Below, one piece after another: positions 4,719 to 11,494 of a stretch of DNA of 20,818 nucleotides. The DNA is from a virus. The stretch spans positions 1 through 20,818 of IMG/VR virus record IMGVR_UViG_3300030107_003793. The stretch is one strand, 5' to 3'. The notes under the pieces are model-generated. The model ran no database searches. It had not been told where the DNA came from and saw nothing but the letters and a program-made list of their open reading frames with translations. The translations under genes and the position numbers were made by a program. Every line of letters starts with the position of its first letter. Position 1 is the first letter of the stretch.

Positions 4719-5090
4719 ATGAGCGAATTAACAGATAAGCAGAAGGCCTTGGTTGATACCATCGTAGCAACAGGATGTAGTATCAAGGAAGCAGCAGAAA
4801 AGGCAGGATATTCAACAAAAGGTTCACCTGAAGCAGGGAGAGTAAGTGCTTCTCGCACACTACGATTACCAAAGGTACAGAGTTATATGCAATCAAGGAT
4901 AGCACAAACACTTGGACTTGGTGCAGTAAGTGCGAGTAAAAGACTTATCGAGCTGTCTTCAGGAGCTAGGTCAGAGTATGTCCAGCTCGAAGCCAGTAGA
5001 GATATACTCGATAGAGTTGGGTTAAGAGCTCCCGATAAGGTAGCTCATAACATACAAGGTGATATTAAGATTAATATCGACTTGTCTTAA
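4719..5090 (+). CDS. terS: Terminase small subunit
   Basis: The 123-residue protein begins MSELTDKQKALVDTIVATGC. It has a helix-turn-helix of the terminase small subunit type at about residues 8-50: L-T-x-K-Q-x-A-L-V, then SIKEAAEKAGYS, then ASRTLRLPKVQSYM. This matches the Terminase_2 pattern (LTxKQ at the start, AAxxAGYS, LxxPxVxxY). The subunit recognises the packaging site on phage DNA and loads the large subunit. It is the first rightward gene, 1.1 kb ahead of the large subunit with small genes between. The ribosome binding site is weak (AAGAAG, 12 bases upstream), and the stop lies just before a cluster of hairpins. Assignment rests on motif and position. Confidence 0.8.
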   Translation: MSELTDKQKALVDTIVATGCSIKEAAEKAGYSTKGSPEAGRVSASRTLRLPKVQSYMQSRIAQTLGLGAVSASKRLIELSSGARSEYVQLEASRDILDRVGLRAPDKVAHNIQGDIKINIDLS

Positions 5091-5221
5091 CAGATTAAAG
5101 TAGGTCGCTACTACAGCGACCTTCCGTTTTGGCCCCACCTTACGGGGTGGGGGCAAAATTATCCAGCGTTAGCTGACAAGGCCACTTGCTCAGACAACAG
5201 GGGTTAAAATAAGTTCGCAAT
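5091..5221 (+). other. Gap with three consecutive hairpins
   Basis: No gene is seen here. AGGTCGCT (5102-5109) pairs with AGCGACCT (5115-5122). CCCCACC (5133-5139) pairs with GGTGGGG (5146-5152). A short CAGC/GCTG hairpin with a GTTA loop lies near 5163-5174. The first is followed by TTTT only at 5127-5130, so it is at best a weak terminator after the small terminase. The second is very GC-rich for this genome. They may continue the structured RNA theme of 4131-4647 or slow 3' decay. Confidence 0.55.
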
Positions 5222-5356
5222 ATGGCAAAGAAGAAAAGTACTTTCGGAATAAATACTTATGTTAAAACGACCAAAAGAAAAATAGGTCGGCATAAGAAGC
5301 GATTAAATAAATCTGAAAAAAGGAATTTTAAAGCATACAACCGTCAAGGGCGTTGA
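5222..5356 (+). CDS. Tiny basic protein (MAKKKSTFG type), 44 residues
   Basis: The frame runs from an ATG at 5222 to a TGA at 5354-5356 and encodes 44 residues. It begins MAKKKSTFGINTYVKTTKRK and ends AYNRQGR. Nearly half the residues are Lys or Arg, with Gly-Arg-His in the middle and the closing Y-N-R-Q-G-R. I recall proteins with the same beginning, the R-H-K-K core and the closing G-Q-G-R or R-Q-G-R from marine podovirus genomes near the terminase, function unknown. Nucleic-acid binding is likely from charge alone. The ribosome binding site is weak, and the gene stands between two structured gaps. The conserved-looking product is the main support. Confidence 0.65.
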   Translation: MAKKKSTFGINTYVKTTKRKIGRHKKRLNKSEKRNFKAYNRQGR

Positions 5357-5387
5357 GTCTGTGCGTTTAAAAATTTTTTAAATTCTA

Positions 5388-5416
5388 TAAAGGTTCTCCT
5401 TTACACAATAGGAGAA
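5388..5416 (+). promoter_or_regulatory. Possible translational switch before the 71-residue gene
   Basis: The ribosome binding site AGGAGAA (5410-5416) is perfectly complementary to TTCTCCT (5394-5400), a 7-bp hairpin that would hide it. The same upstream arm can instead join TAAAGG (5388-5393) with CCTTTA (5398-5403) in a 6-bp hairpin around TTCT, freeing the site. The two folds exclude each other. No ligand or partner is suggested by the sequence. Confidence 0.45.
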
Positions 5417-5422
5417 ATAAAT

Positions 5423-5638
5423 ATGAATTATCTAGTTAAGATATGGAATCATTCTGATTCTCACTTCAAGAAAGAAATATTGTTTTCAGCAGACAATGAT
5501 GTTATAGCTATGCAAAAGGTATCAGCTGCAACACCTGATGGCTGCAGAGCAACCTTTGAAGAAATAAACAAAGACCAATATGAACAAGAAAAAGCCAAAC
5601 AAACAGAAGTAACTATAACAGGAGAAAATAATGCCTAG
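5423..5638 (+). CDS. Hypothetical protein, 71 residues
   Basis: The protein begins MNYLVKIWNHSDSHFKKEIL and is acidic at the C-terminal end (INKDQYEQEKAKQTEVTITG). The first half alternates like beta strands, with W-N-H at residues 8-10 and FSADNDVIAMQKVSAATPDG in the middle. I see no known motif or membrane segment. AGGAG lies 8 bases before the ATG and may be hidden by an upstream hairpin. Its last 8 bases overlap the start of the next small basic gene, which suggests coupled translation. Confidence 0.7.
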   Translation: MNYLVKIWNHSDSHFKKEILFSADNDVIAMQKVSAATPDGCRATFEEINKDQYEQEKAKQTEVTITGENNA

Positions 5639-5738
5639 AGGAAAAGGAACCTATGGTTCAAAAAGAGGAAGACCATCAAAGTCTAAATCAAACAAAAAAG
5701 AAAATGGCAAAAAACCGAGCAAAAAGAAAGGGTACTAG
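5631..5738 (+). CDS. Tiny basic protein (MPRGKGTYGSKRGRP type), 35 residues
   Basis: The frame runs from an ATG at 5631 to a TAG at 5736-5738 and gives a 35-residue product. It begins MPRGKGTYGSKRGRPSKSKS, followed by a Lys-rich tail ending KKKGY. The start motif (M-P-x-G-K-G-T-Y-G-x-K-x-G-R-P) is one I recall from many marine phage small proteins. The G-R-P core with flanking basic residues also resembles an AT-hook, which binds the minor groove of AT-rich DNA. That function is inference. AGGAG lies 7 bases before the ATG. It overlaps the gene before by 8 bases and the nuclease gene after by 35. Confidence 0.7.
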   Translation: MPRGKGTYGSKRGRPSKSKSNKKENGKKPSKKKGY

Positions 5739-6042
5739 AGTCGAGAATAAGATCAAGAATTTATTTCTTGACTTAGGTATTCCAACAAGAAGGCAACCAA
5801 TGTCTGGAGCTATTGTTGGATTTCCCCATGATGTCTATGCAGATGTAATGGGTGGACTTAGTATTGAATGTAAAGCTAGAAAGGGAGCTAAAGGATTTGT
5901 CACTATGGAGAAGTGGCAAGGCAGTGCAGATCTTTTAGTTCTTGTATCAGATTATCAAGAACCTCGTGTTCAGATGAGATGGAGAAAATTTAAGGAGTTA
6001 ATGGGTTATGTCATTTCTGAACAACCTGAGTCTAAAGGATAG
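5704..6042 (+). CDS. PD-(D/E)XK nuclease, Holliday-junction-resolvase-like
   Basis: Counted from the ATG at 5704, this is a 112-residue protein with the PD-(D/E)XK layout of small Hjc-type or VRR-type nucleases. Glu14 is in the first helix (GTRVENKIKNL), followed by SGA, then Asp43 in P-H-D and Asp47, and the I-E-C-K box at residues 54-57. After that comes a helix with W71-Q72-G73. Such enzymes cut branched DNA, and the gene's place just before the large terminase suggests debranching DNA for packaging. The frame stays open to an ATG at 5653 behind AAGGA. I prefer 5704 because the protein then begins MAKNRAKRKG, as relatives do, and the extra part lies across the small basic gene. Choice of start is uncertain. 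Confidence 0.75.
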   Translation: MAKNRAKRKGTRVENKIKNLFLDLGIPTRRQPMSGAIVGFPHDVYADVMGGLSIECKARKGAKGFVTMEKWQGSADLLVLVSDYQEPRVQMRWRKFKELMGYVISEQPESKG

Positions 6043-6196
6043 AAGAAGACTTAGAACTATAGTTAAAAAAACTCACCTAAAGCATTATCCTACACATATG
6101 ATTACTGACTATGAAGCAGATAAGTTAGTTGAAGCATTTGGCGAAGAAGTAGTTTATAATATGCTAAAAGCCAATGTAGGAACTAATGTCGATTAA
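6008..6196 (+). CDS. Small basic hypothetical protein, 62 residues
   Basis: The protein begins MSFLNNLSLKDRRRLRTIVK and continues with KTHLKHYPTHMITDYEADKL and a helix rich in acidic residues (VEAFGEEVVYNML). It looks like a small helical protein with a basic face at the start. I recall similar proteins just before the large terminase of T7-like marine phages, but no function is known to me. AAGGAG lies about 10 bases before the ATG inside the nuclease gene, which it overlaps by 35 bases. It overlaps the large terminase by 11. Confidence 0.7.
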   Translation: MSFLNNLSLKDRRRLRTIVKKTHLKHYPTHMITDYEADKLVEAFGEEVVYNMLKANVGTNVD

Positions 6197-7724
6197 TTTT
6201 CAATATAAACCAGAAGGCGATACATTAAAAAACTTTATGAAGTCTAATGACTTCTTTAGAGGCTTAAGAGGCCCAGTTGGATCTGGTAAATCTGTGAGTT
6301 GCTGCATAGAGATTTTTCGTAGAGCAATCCTCCAAGAAAAGAACAAAGAGGGAATAAGAAAATCTAGATGGGCAGTAATTAGAAATACAAATCCCCAATT
6401 AAGAACCACGACCATTAAAACTTGGTTAGATTGGTTCCCGGAAGATAAGTGGGGAGATTTTGCTTGGTCAGTTCCTTATACCCACTTTATAAGAAAAGGA
6501 GATTTAGAAATTGAAATTATATTCCTTGCTTTGGATCGCCCTGAAGATGTTAAAAAACTTCTATCACTTGAACTTACAGGTGTGTGGGTTAATGAAGCCA
6601 GAGAGATACCTAAGAGCATTATTGATGCTTGTACTATGCGTGTGGGGCGTTATCCATCTATGCGTGACGGTGGAGCAACCTGGTATGGAGTTATTGCAGA
6701 TACTAATGCTCCAGAAGAAGATCATTGGTGGCCCATAATGGCAGGGGATGTTCCCGTGCCAGATCACATATCTAGAGATGAAGCCTTGATGTTAATCAAG
6801 CCTGACAACTGGAGTTTCTATTCTCAACCTCCAGCTCTTGAAGAAAAGAAAGATAAAGATGGAAGTACTACTGCTTATGAACCTAGCAACCTTTCTGAAA
6901 ATAAAAAAAATTTAACTCCTAAATATTATGAGAATATTATTAGAGGTAAAACAAAAGGTTGGATCGATGTTTATGTTTTAAATAAACTTGGATCTATAGA
7001 AGAAGGAAAACCTGTCTATCCTAATTATAAACAAGAATTACATTTATCAAAAGAACCTATTGAACCTAATCCACTTCAACCTTTATTTATTGGTATTGAC
7101 TTTGGATTAACTCCTGCAGCTGTCTTTGCTCAAAGATTAGTTACAGGTAGATGGATTATATTAAATGAACTTGTATGCTTTGATATGGGTGTAATGAGAT
7201 TTTCTGAATTACTTAGAGGTGAAATAAGAAAGTTATATAGAAACTATGAAGTAATGATTTATGGAGATCCTGCTGGAGATTTTAGATCTCAAACAGATGA
7301 GAGAACTCCATTTCAAATTATGAGAACCTATGGATTAAAAGCAATACCTGCTCCATCAAATGATCCTGCATTAAGAATAGAAGCTGTTGATGCAGCTCTT
7401 TGCAGACTATTAGATGGTAAAGCAGGATTCCAATTAGATCCTAAATGTATTAATTTAAAAAAAGGATTTAATGGAGGATATCATTATAGAAGATTACAAA
7501 CATCTGGTAATAGATATGATGAGAAGCCTATGAAAAATAGATACTCTCACTGCCACGATGCATTACAATATTTAATGATGGGAGCTGGTGAAGGTAGAAC
7601 TATTTTATCAGGAACTAATAGAAGTCAACCTACTATAGTTAAAAAGGATTGGGATGTCTTTGCTAAACAAACTAAAAAAAGAAAGGTTAAAAAAGTATGG
7701 GATTTGTTCAAAAGGAATGGTTAA
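6186..7724 (+). CDS. terL: Terminase large subunit
   Basis: This 512-residue packaging motor joins an ATPase domain to a nuclease domain. The Walker A box is G-P-V-G-S-G-K-S at residues 29-36, and the Walker B strand is V-W-V-N-E-A at 133-138. The C-terminal RNase H-like nuclease shows G-I-D-F-G at 303-307 (Asp305), G-D-P-A-G at 360-364 (Asp361) and the last Asp in H-C-H-D at residue 458. The ATPase pumps DNA through the portal and the nuclease cuts the concatemer. Length is a little below T7 gp19 (586). AGGA precedes the ATG by 6 bases, and the start overlaps the previous gene by 11. All active-site residues I can check are present. Confidence 0.95.
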   Translation: MSINFQYKPEGDTLKNFMKSNDFFRGLRGPVGSGKSVSCCIEIFRRAILQEKNKEGIRKSRWAVIRNTNPQLRTTTIKTWLDWFPEDKWGDFAWSVPYTHFIRKGDLEIEIIFLALDRPEDVKKLLSLELTGVWVNEAREIPKSIIDACTMRVGRYPSMRDGGATWYGVIADTNAPEEDHWWPIMAGDVPVPDHISRDEALMLIKPDNWSFYSQPPALEEKKDKDGSTTAYEPSNLSENKKNLTPKYYENIIRGKTKGWIDVYVLNKLGSIEEGKPVYPNYKQELHLSKEPIEPNPLQPLFIGIDFGLTPAAVFAQRLVTGRWIILNELVCFDMGVMRFSELLRGEIRKLYRNYEVMIYGDPAGDFRSQTDERTPFQIMRTYGLKAIPAPSNDPALRIEAVDAALCRLLDGKAGFQLDPKCINLKKGFNGGYHYRRLQTSGNRYDEKPMKNRYSHCHDALQYLMMGAGEGRTILSGTNRSQPTIVKKDWDVFAKQTKKRKVKKVWDLFKRNG

Positions 7725-8134
7725 TATATTTTTACGAAAATCCTAAGGAAGAAAGAAGTCCTTGGTTGCATTTTGTTAAAAAAGGATTCAGGCATTGTGG
7801 TGCATTAGGTTATGTACAACCTATTCAAAGATGGGTTCATTTAGAATGGACTCATATGGGAGTACGCCATATCTTATTAGATGATGATGAGATGAATCAA
7901 ATAATAAGCTATATGTATGATTTTAAGATGCTTAGATGTCCTGTTAAGGATCTATACCAGCTATTAAGAATTAAAGATTACACCTGTGTTTCATTTGTAA
8001 TGAGATTAATAGGCTACTACAAGTGGTGGATCTTCACTCCATACCAATTATATTGTGCGTTGAAAAAAGATGGATATAAGTCATTTTACCAGGAAATTAA
8101 GGATCCAAATGAAAAAAAAGAAATTAACACCTGA
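7697..8134 (+). CDS. Possible papain-like (circularly permuted) protein, 145 residues
   Basis: The protein has an early G-F-R-H-C-G-A-L-G motif (His33), a W-V-H-L-E-W strand (46-51) and a later Y-T-C-V-S-F-V box (Cys97) with R-L-I-G. T-P-Y-Q-L-Y (114-119) follows. A His before a Cys that opens a helix is the order in circularly permuted papain-like folds (NlpC/P60-LRAT relatives). I recall similar proteins beside the terminase of marine phages, but the assignment is only structural reasoning. It could be a peptidase, an amidase or an inactive adaptor. The start overlaps the terminase end by 28 bases without a clear ribosome binding site, so coupling from the terminase is likely. Confidence 0.7.
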   Translation: MGFVQKEWLIYFYENPKEERSPWLHFVKKGFRHCGALGYVQPIQRWVHLEWTHMGVRHILLDDDEMNQIISYMYDFKMLRCPVKDLYQLLRIKDYTCVSFVMRLIGYYKWWIFTPYQLYCALKKDGYKSFYQEIKDPNEKKEINT

Positions 8135-8264
8135 AGCAATCTTTGACAAACTTGATGAATTACATCAGGAAGAACAAGATCTTTTAGAACAATTAAGAGA
8201 TGAAGTTTGTGAATGCAATGATATGGATGACGATTTAGATGCTGACTTTGAGGAGGACAGATAA
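8109..8264 (+). CDS. Small acidic helical protein, 51 residues
   Basis: I start this gene at 8109 (protein MKKKKLTPEAIFDKLDELHQ) because AAGGA lies 6 bases before the ATG. The open frame extends to 8070 without such a site. After a basic start the protein is a Leu/Glu-rich helix (DELHQEEQDLLEQLRDE) that could form a coiled coil. It then has C-E-C-N and a very acidic end (DMDDDLDADFEEDR). No family is recognised. It overlaps the upstream gene by 26 bases, and its stop overlaps the next start as TAATG. Confidence 0.7.
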   Translation: MKKKKLTPEAIFDKLDELHQEEQDLLEQLRDEVCECNDMDDDLDADFEEDR

Positions 8265-8422
8265 TGAGTATTAAAGATAAATTAAAAAATGTTTGGACAG
8301 AGTATAAAAATACTCAACAAGAAAATAAAGATGCAGCACAAGATTACTATGATAAATATATCAAAGATAAATCTATCAAAGAAAGAATTAAACATTCAAT
8401 TAAAATAAAGAAATATAAATAA
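8264..8422 (+). CDS. Small Lys-rich helical protein, 52 residues
   Basis: The frame from the ATG at 8264 to TAA at 8420-8422 encodes 52 residues beginning MSIKDKLKNVWTEYKNTQQE and ending SIKIKKYK. It is a charged, amphipathic helix with many Lys and Tyr. An AGGAGG site 7 bases upstream is the strongest ribosome binding site in this module, and the start overlaps the previous stop (TAATG). Both facts support translation despite the short length. Function is unknown. Confidence 0.7.
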   Translation: MSIKDKLKNVWTEYKNTQQENKDAAQDYYDKYIKDKSIKERIKHSIKIKKYK

Positions 8423-8424
8423 TT

Positions 8425-8634
8425 ATGGGCGGAATATTTTCAAAACCAAAACCACCACCAAGAAATCTAGCTCTTGAAAAACAATTAGCTGACGCAAAAG
8501 CTGCTGAACAAAGACGGGCAGATGAGTTAGCTGCTAAAACAGCAGAACAAGAATACAAGGTAGCTAAAGGTTTATATGGATCTAGATCATTGTTTGGTAA
8601 AGCAGGTGGTCGAGGTTACTTTGATACGGTTTAA
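8425..8634 (+). CDS. Conserved small protein next to the portal, 69 residues
   Basis: This 69-residue protein begins MGGIFSKPKPPPRNLALEKQ. It continues as an Ala/Glu-rich helix (ADAKAAEQRRADELAAKTAE) and ends LFGKAGGRGYFDTV. The M-G-G-I-F-S-K-P start, helical middle and G-G-R-G-(Y/F)-F-D end form a pattern I recall from T7-like marine phages directly upstream of the portal, possibly a virion component. Function is not established. A clear ribosome binding site is missing. It lies two bases after the preceding stop and six bases before the portal start. Confidence 0.75.
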   Translation: MGGIFSKPKPPPRNLALEKQLADAKAAEQRRADELAAKTAEQEYKVAKGLYGSRSLFGKAGGRGYFDTV

Positions 8635-8640
8635 AAAACT

Positions 8641-10224
8641 ATGGCATATGTCGATATATCAGATACACCATCAGTTGGTGCAACAGATAAAGCAACCTCT
8701 ATACTTAAAAAGTATAAAGAAGCTCAAAACATAAAGGATCATTGGAAAGATAAATTCGAAGAAGCATATGAGTATTGCCTCCCTAATCGCGAGTCTTTTT
8801 ATGATGAATCTCCAGGTCAAAGAAGAACCGATAAAATATTTGATGAAACCGCTGTTGTTGGAGTACAAGAGTTCGCTTCAAGACTCCAAGCAGGAATCAC
8901 ACCTACATTTGCACGATGGGCAGACTTTCAAGCTGGATCTGAAATTCCACCAGAACAACGAAACTCAATAAATTTAGAATTAGATAAAATTACTAATTAT
9001 GTTTTTCAAGTTTTACAAACTTCAAACTTTAACCAAGAAGTACATGAATCATTTATGGATCTTGCTATTGGTACTGGAGTTATGTTGGTTGAAGAAGGTG
9101 ATGCAATAAATCCATTAAAATTTACAGCAGTTCCTTTACCTAGAGTATGTTTAAGTAATGGGCCTGATAATAAAATAGATTCAGTTTATAGAGTTAGATA
9201 TTGCAAACCTGAAGAAATAAATATTTTATATCCTAAAGCAGTTTTACCTGAAAACTTTGATCCATTAAAACAAAAGAAACAAGTTAAATTAATAGAAGCT
9301 GTTTATAAAATTTATGAACACAATGTAGAAAAGCATAAGCTATGTGTTGTAATGGAAAATCCTAAAGCAGTTATCTTTGAAGAAGAATATAAAGGAGAAG
9401 GTTCAAATCCCTATTTAGTATTTAGATGGAACAAAGCATCTGGTGAAGTTTATGGTAGAGGCCCAGTATTTAATGCAATGGGTGCTATTAAAACTTGTAA
9501 CTTAACTGTAGAATTAATATTACAAAATGCTCAAATGTCAGTAAGTGGAGTTTATACTTATGAAGACGATGGCGTAATTAATCCAGACAATATCTCTCTT
9601 GTACCTGGATCTTTAATACCAGTAGCTCCTGGTAGTAAAGGGTTAGTACCAATTAGTGCAGCATCAAACTTTGATGTTGCTCAATTGGTTTTACAAGATA
9701 TGAGAAACAATATTAAAAAAGCATTATATATGGAAACTCTTGGAAGACCTGAAGGAACTCCAATGACAGCTACAGAAGTTTCAGAAAGAATGGCAGATCT
9801 TTCAAAACAAATAGGATCTTCATTTGGAAGACTACAATCAGAATTTATTAATCCATTATTAAAAAGAATAATTAGAATATTAGCTAAACAAGGTAGAATA
9901 ACTATTCCTTCTATAGATGGTAGAGAAGTACAGGTATCTCCACGATCTCCATTAGCACAAGCTCAACATTTACAAGATGTTGCTGATGTAACTAGATTTA
10001 ATGAAATTATTGCTGGTACATTTGGGCCACAAATGATAAATGTAATTGTGAACCAAAGTGAAACAGCAAAATATATAGCCGAGAAAATGAATCTTCCTGA
10101 GAAGTTGATAAGAGATGAATCTGAACAACGAAGAATTGTTGAACAGATTTCACAGCTACAGCAGTCAGCTGAAGCTCCACAAGAACCTGGAGCTCCTCCT
10201 AATCAACCACCAGAAGGAATGTAA
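8641..10224 (+). CDS. Portal protein (head-tail connector, T7 gp8-like)
   Basis: This 527-residue protein has the T7-like connector pattern. The N-terminal helix is K-Y-K-E-A-Q-N-I-K-D-H-W-K-D. Next come E-Y-C-L-P-N-R and Q-R-R-T-D-K-I-F-D-E-T-A, then A-S-R-L-Q-A-G-I-T-P near residue 80. A core strand reads Y-L-V-F-R-W-N-K-A-S-G-E-V-Y-G-R-G-P, and the helix-rich C-terminal region ends in a Pro/Gln-rich tail. Length matches T7 gp8 (536). Twelve copies form the ring at the vertex through which terminase drives DNA and onto which the tail tubular proteins assemble. The ribosome binding site is weak. The stop overlaps the next start as TAATG. Confidence 0.95.
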   Translation: MAYVDISDTPSVGATDKATSILKKYKEAQNIKDHWKDKFEEAYEYCLPNRESFYDESPGQRRTDKIFDETAVVGVQEFASRLQAGITPTFARWADFQAGSEIPPEQRNSINLELDKITNYVFQVLQTSNFNQEVHESFMDLAIGTGVMLVEEGDAINPLKFTAVPLPRVCLSNGPDNKIDSVYRVRYCKPEEINILYPKAVLPENFDPLKQKKQVKLIEAVYKIYEHNVEKHKLCVVMENPKAVIFEEEYKGEGSNPYLVFRWNKASGEVYGRGPVFNAMGAIKTCNLTVELILQNAQMSVSGVYTYEDDGVINPDNISLVPGSLIPVAPGSKGLVPISAASNFDVAQLVLQDMRNNIKKALYMETLGRPEGTPMTATEVSERMADLSKQIGSSFGRLQSEFINPLLKRIIRILAKQGRITIPSIDGREVQVSPRSPLAQAQHLQDVADVTRFNEIIAGTFGPQMINVIVNQSETAKYIAEKMNLPEKLIRDESEQRRIVEQISQLQQSAEAPQEPGAPPNQPPEGM

Positions 10225-10511
10225 TGTCTTGGGATGCATTAAAATCACAAAAAGAAAAAACAATACCAACAAAAAGCGTAGATGGTTTCATTCGAAACCC
10301 TGAAGACGAAACAAAATTAAATAAACATTTTGCTAATGTCTTTAAGGGTGAAGAAGGAAAAGCAGTAATAGACTATTTAAAATCTATTACTACTGAAACA
10401 GTTGCTGGGCCAAATATCACCAGTAACGGCTTATTCCATATTGAAGGAATGAGATTTTTAATGGGTATAATAACAACACGAATAAAAAAAGGAGAAAAAG
10501 ATGGCCGATGA
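10224..10511 (+). CDS. Bbp19-like small structural-module protein
   Basis: The 95-residue protein has the stretch LNKHFANVFKGEEGKAVIDY (about residues 32-51), then NGLFHIEGMRFLMGIITTRI. A F-x-x-V-F-x-x-x-x-G-x-x-V-x-x-x-L core followed by an E-G-x-R helix is typical of the Bbp19 family of small phage proteins. They lie between portal and scaffold or capsid in T7-like and BPP-1-like phages, and their role is unknown. AAGGA precedes the ATG and the start shares the portal stop (TAATG). Its 3' end overlaps the scaffold gene by 11 bases. Family call is from memory. Confidence 0.8.
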   Translation: MSWDALKSQKEKTIPTKSVDGFIRNPEDETKLNKHFANVFKGEEGKAVIDYLKSITTETVAGPNITSNGLFHIEGMRFLMGIITTRIKKGEKDGR

Positions 10512-11253
10512 TAATGCTAAAGAAACAACAGCACCAATCGCCACAGAACAACCTTCTGAGGCAACTCGACCTGAATATGTTCAGGAAAAGTTTTGGAATG
10601 CTGATACAAAGCAAGTCAATGTAGAAAACCTAGCTTCAAGTTATAATACACTTGAACAAAAATTAGGTTCTCGTACAGAAGACCTTTCTAAACAAATCAG
10701 AGATGATATTGAAAAAGAAAGATTAAACAATGTTCCAGAGTCTTACAAATTAAATGTTCCTGAAATTCCAGAGAATGTAAATTTGAAGGTTGATAAAGAT
10801 ATGGATCTTGTTAAATGGTGGGATGGTACTGCTAAAAAAGCAGGACTTTCTCAAGAGCAATATGATGAAGGTGTTAAAGCCTTTGTTACTAATGCTATGG
10901 CTCAATTACCTAACCAAGATTTAGAAATACAAAAACTTGGTGACAAAGGTAAAGATAGAGTACAAGCAGCAGAGATGTGGAGTAAAAAACATTTATCACC
11001 AGAAGGTTATAATAATTTTGCTAGACTAGCAGCTACTGCTGAAGGAGTTAAGGTTATTGAAGAATTAATGAATCTTAATAAAGACTCTACTATGCCAACT
11101 ACACCTACACAAGTAGATGTTTCAGCTTCTGCTGACGACTTAAAATCAATGCTTAATGATCCTCGTTACTATGATAGTTCAAGACGAGATCCAGCATATG
11201 TAAAAAGAGTAACAGAGCTGTATGAGAAGGCCTACAAAAACACACAAAAATAA
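10501..11253 (+). CDS. Capsid assembly scaffolding protein (T7 gp9-like)
   Basis: The 250-residue protein is acidic, rich in Gln, Lys and Glu and mostly helical. It has the scaffold-type segment PEYVQEKFWNADTKQVNVEN followed by LASSYNTLEQKLG (about residues 24-56) that such proteins share. The next region PESYKLNVPEIPENV leads to a helical domain, and the C-terminal D-P-R-Y-Y-D-S-S-R-R-D-P helix probably contacts the capsid. Scaffold guides the shell size and leaves before maturation. It is a little shorter than T7 gp9 (307). AAGGAG lies 7 bases before the ATG. The position between portal and capsid genes agrees. Confidence 0.9.
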   Translation: MADDNAKETTAPIATEQPSEATRPEYVQEKFWNADTKQVNVENLASSYNTLEQKLGSRTEDLSKQIRDDIEKERLNNVPESYKLNVPEIPENVNLKVDKDMDLVKWWDGTAKKAGLSQEQYDEGVKAFVTNAMAQLPNQDLEIQKLGDKGKDRVQAAEMWSKKHLSPEGYNNFARLAATAEGVKVIEELMNLNKDSTMPTTPTQVDVSASADDLKSMLNDPRYYDSSRRDPAYVKRVTELYEKAYKNTQK

Positions 11254-11494
11254 AGTTAAGTTTAACTTTAAGAAATTAAATAAACCCATAAAGTGGCTTG
11301 ATTGTGTAAGTCAAACTGGTTGGATATCTGAAAAAGATATAGATGATGCTAGACCAGCTAATTGCATAACAGGCGACTTTTGGGTTTATAGAGATACACC
11401 TGAATATATCACTTTATTTGGCACATACTCCTATGATGAAAAAGGAGAAATAGAATTTGGAGAAGTTATTACTATACCTAAAAAGTGGGTATAA
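11222..11494 (+). CDS. Small conserved phage protein, 90 residues
   Basis: The protein starts with a basic stretch (MRRPTKTHKNKVKFNFKKLN), then KWLDCVSQTGWISEKDIDDA, NCITGDFWVYRDTPEYITLF and an end in EVITIPKKWV. The W-x-D-C-x-x-x-x-G-W, C-x-T-G and final I-P-K pattern suggests a small beta-barrel. I recall proteins of this design in T7-like phages, where they are unassigned. The first 32 bases overlap the scaffold gene. The overlap part could be spurious, with translation beginning at a non-ATG codon later. No strong ribosome binding site is seen. Confidence 0.65.
   Translation: MRRPTKTHKNKVKFNFKKLNKPIKWLDCVSQTGWISEKDIDDARPANCITGDFWVYRDTPEYITLFGTYSYDEKGEIEFGEVITIPKKWV

Noticed and set aside
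4367-4770. Two open leftward frames (4367-4618 and 4552-4770) across the structured block
   Set aside because: Neither has a ribosome binding site in front of its ATG, although true leftward genes here do. They overlap each other and run through inverted repeats, and the second enters the small terminase gene. The products show no domain-like pattern.
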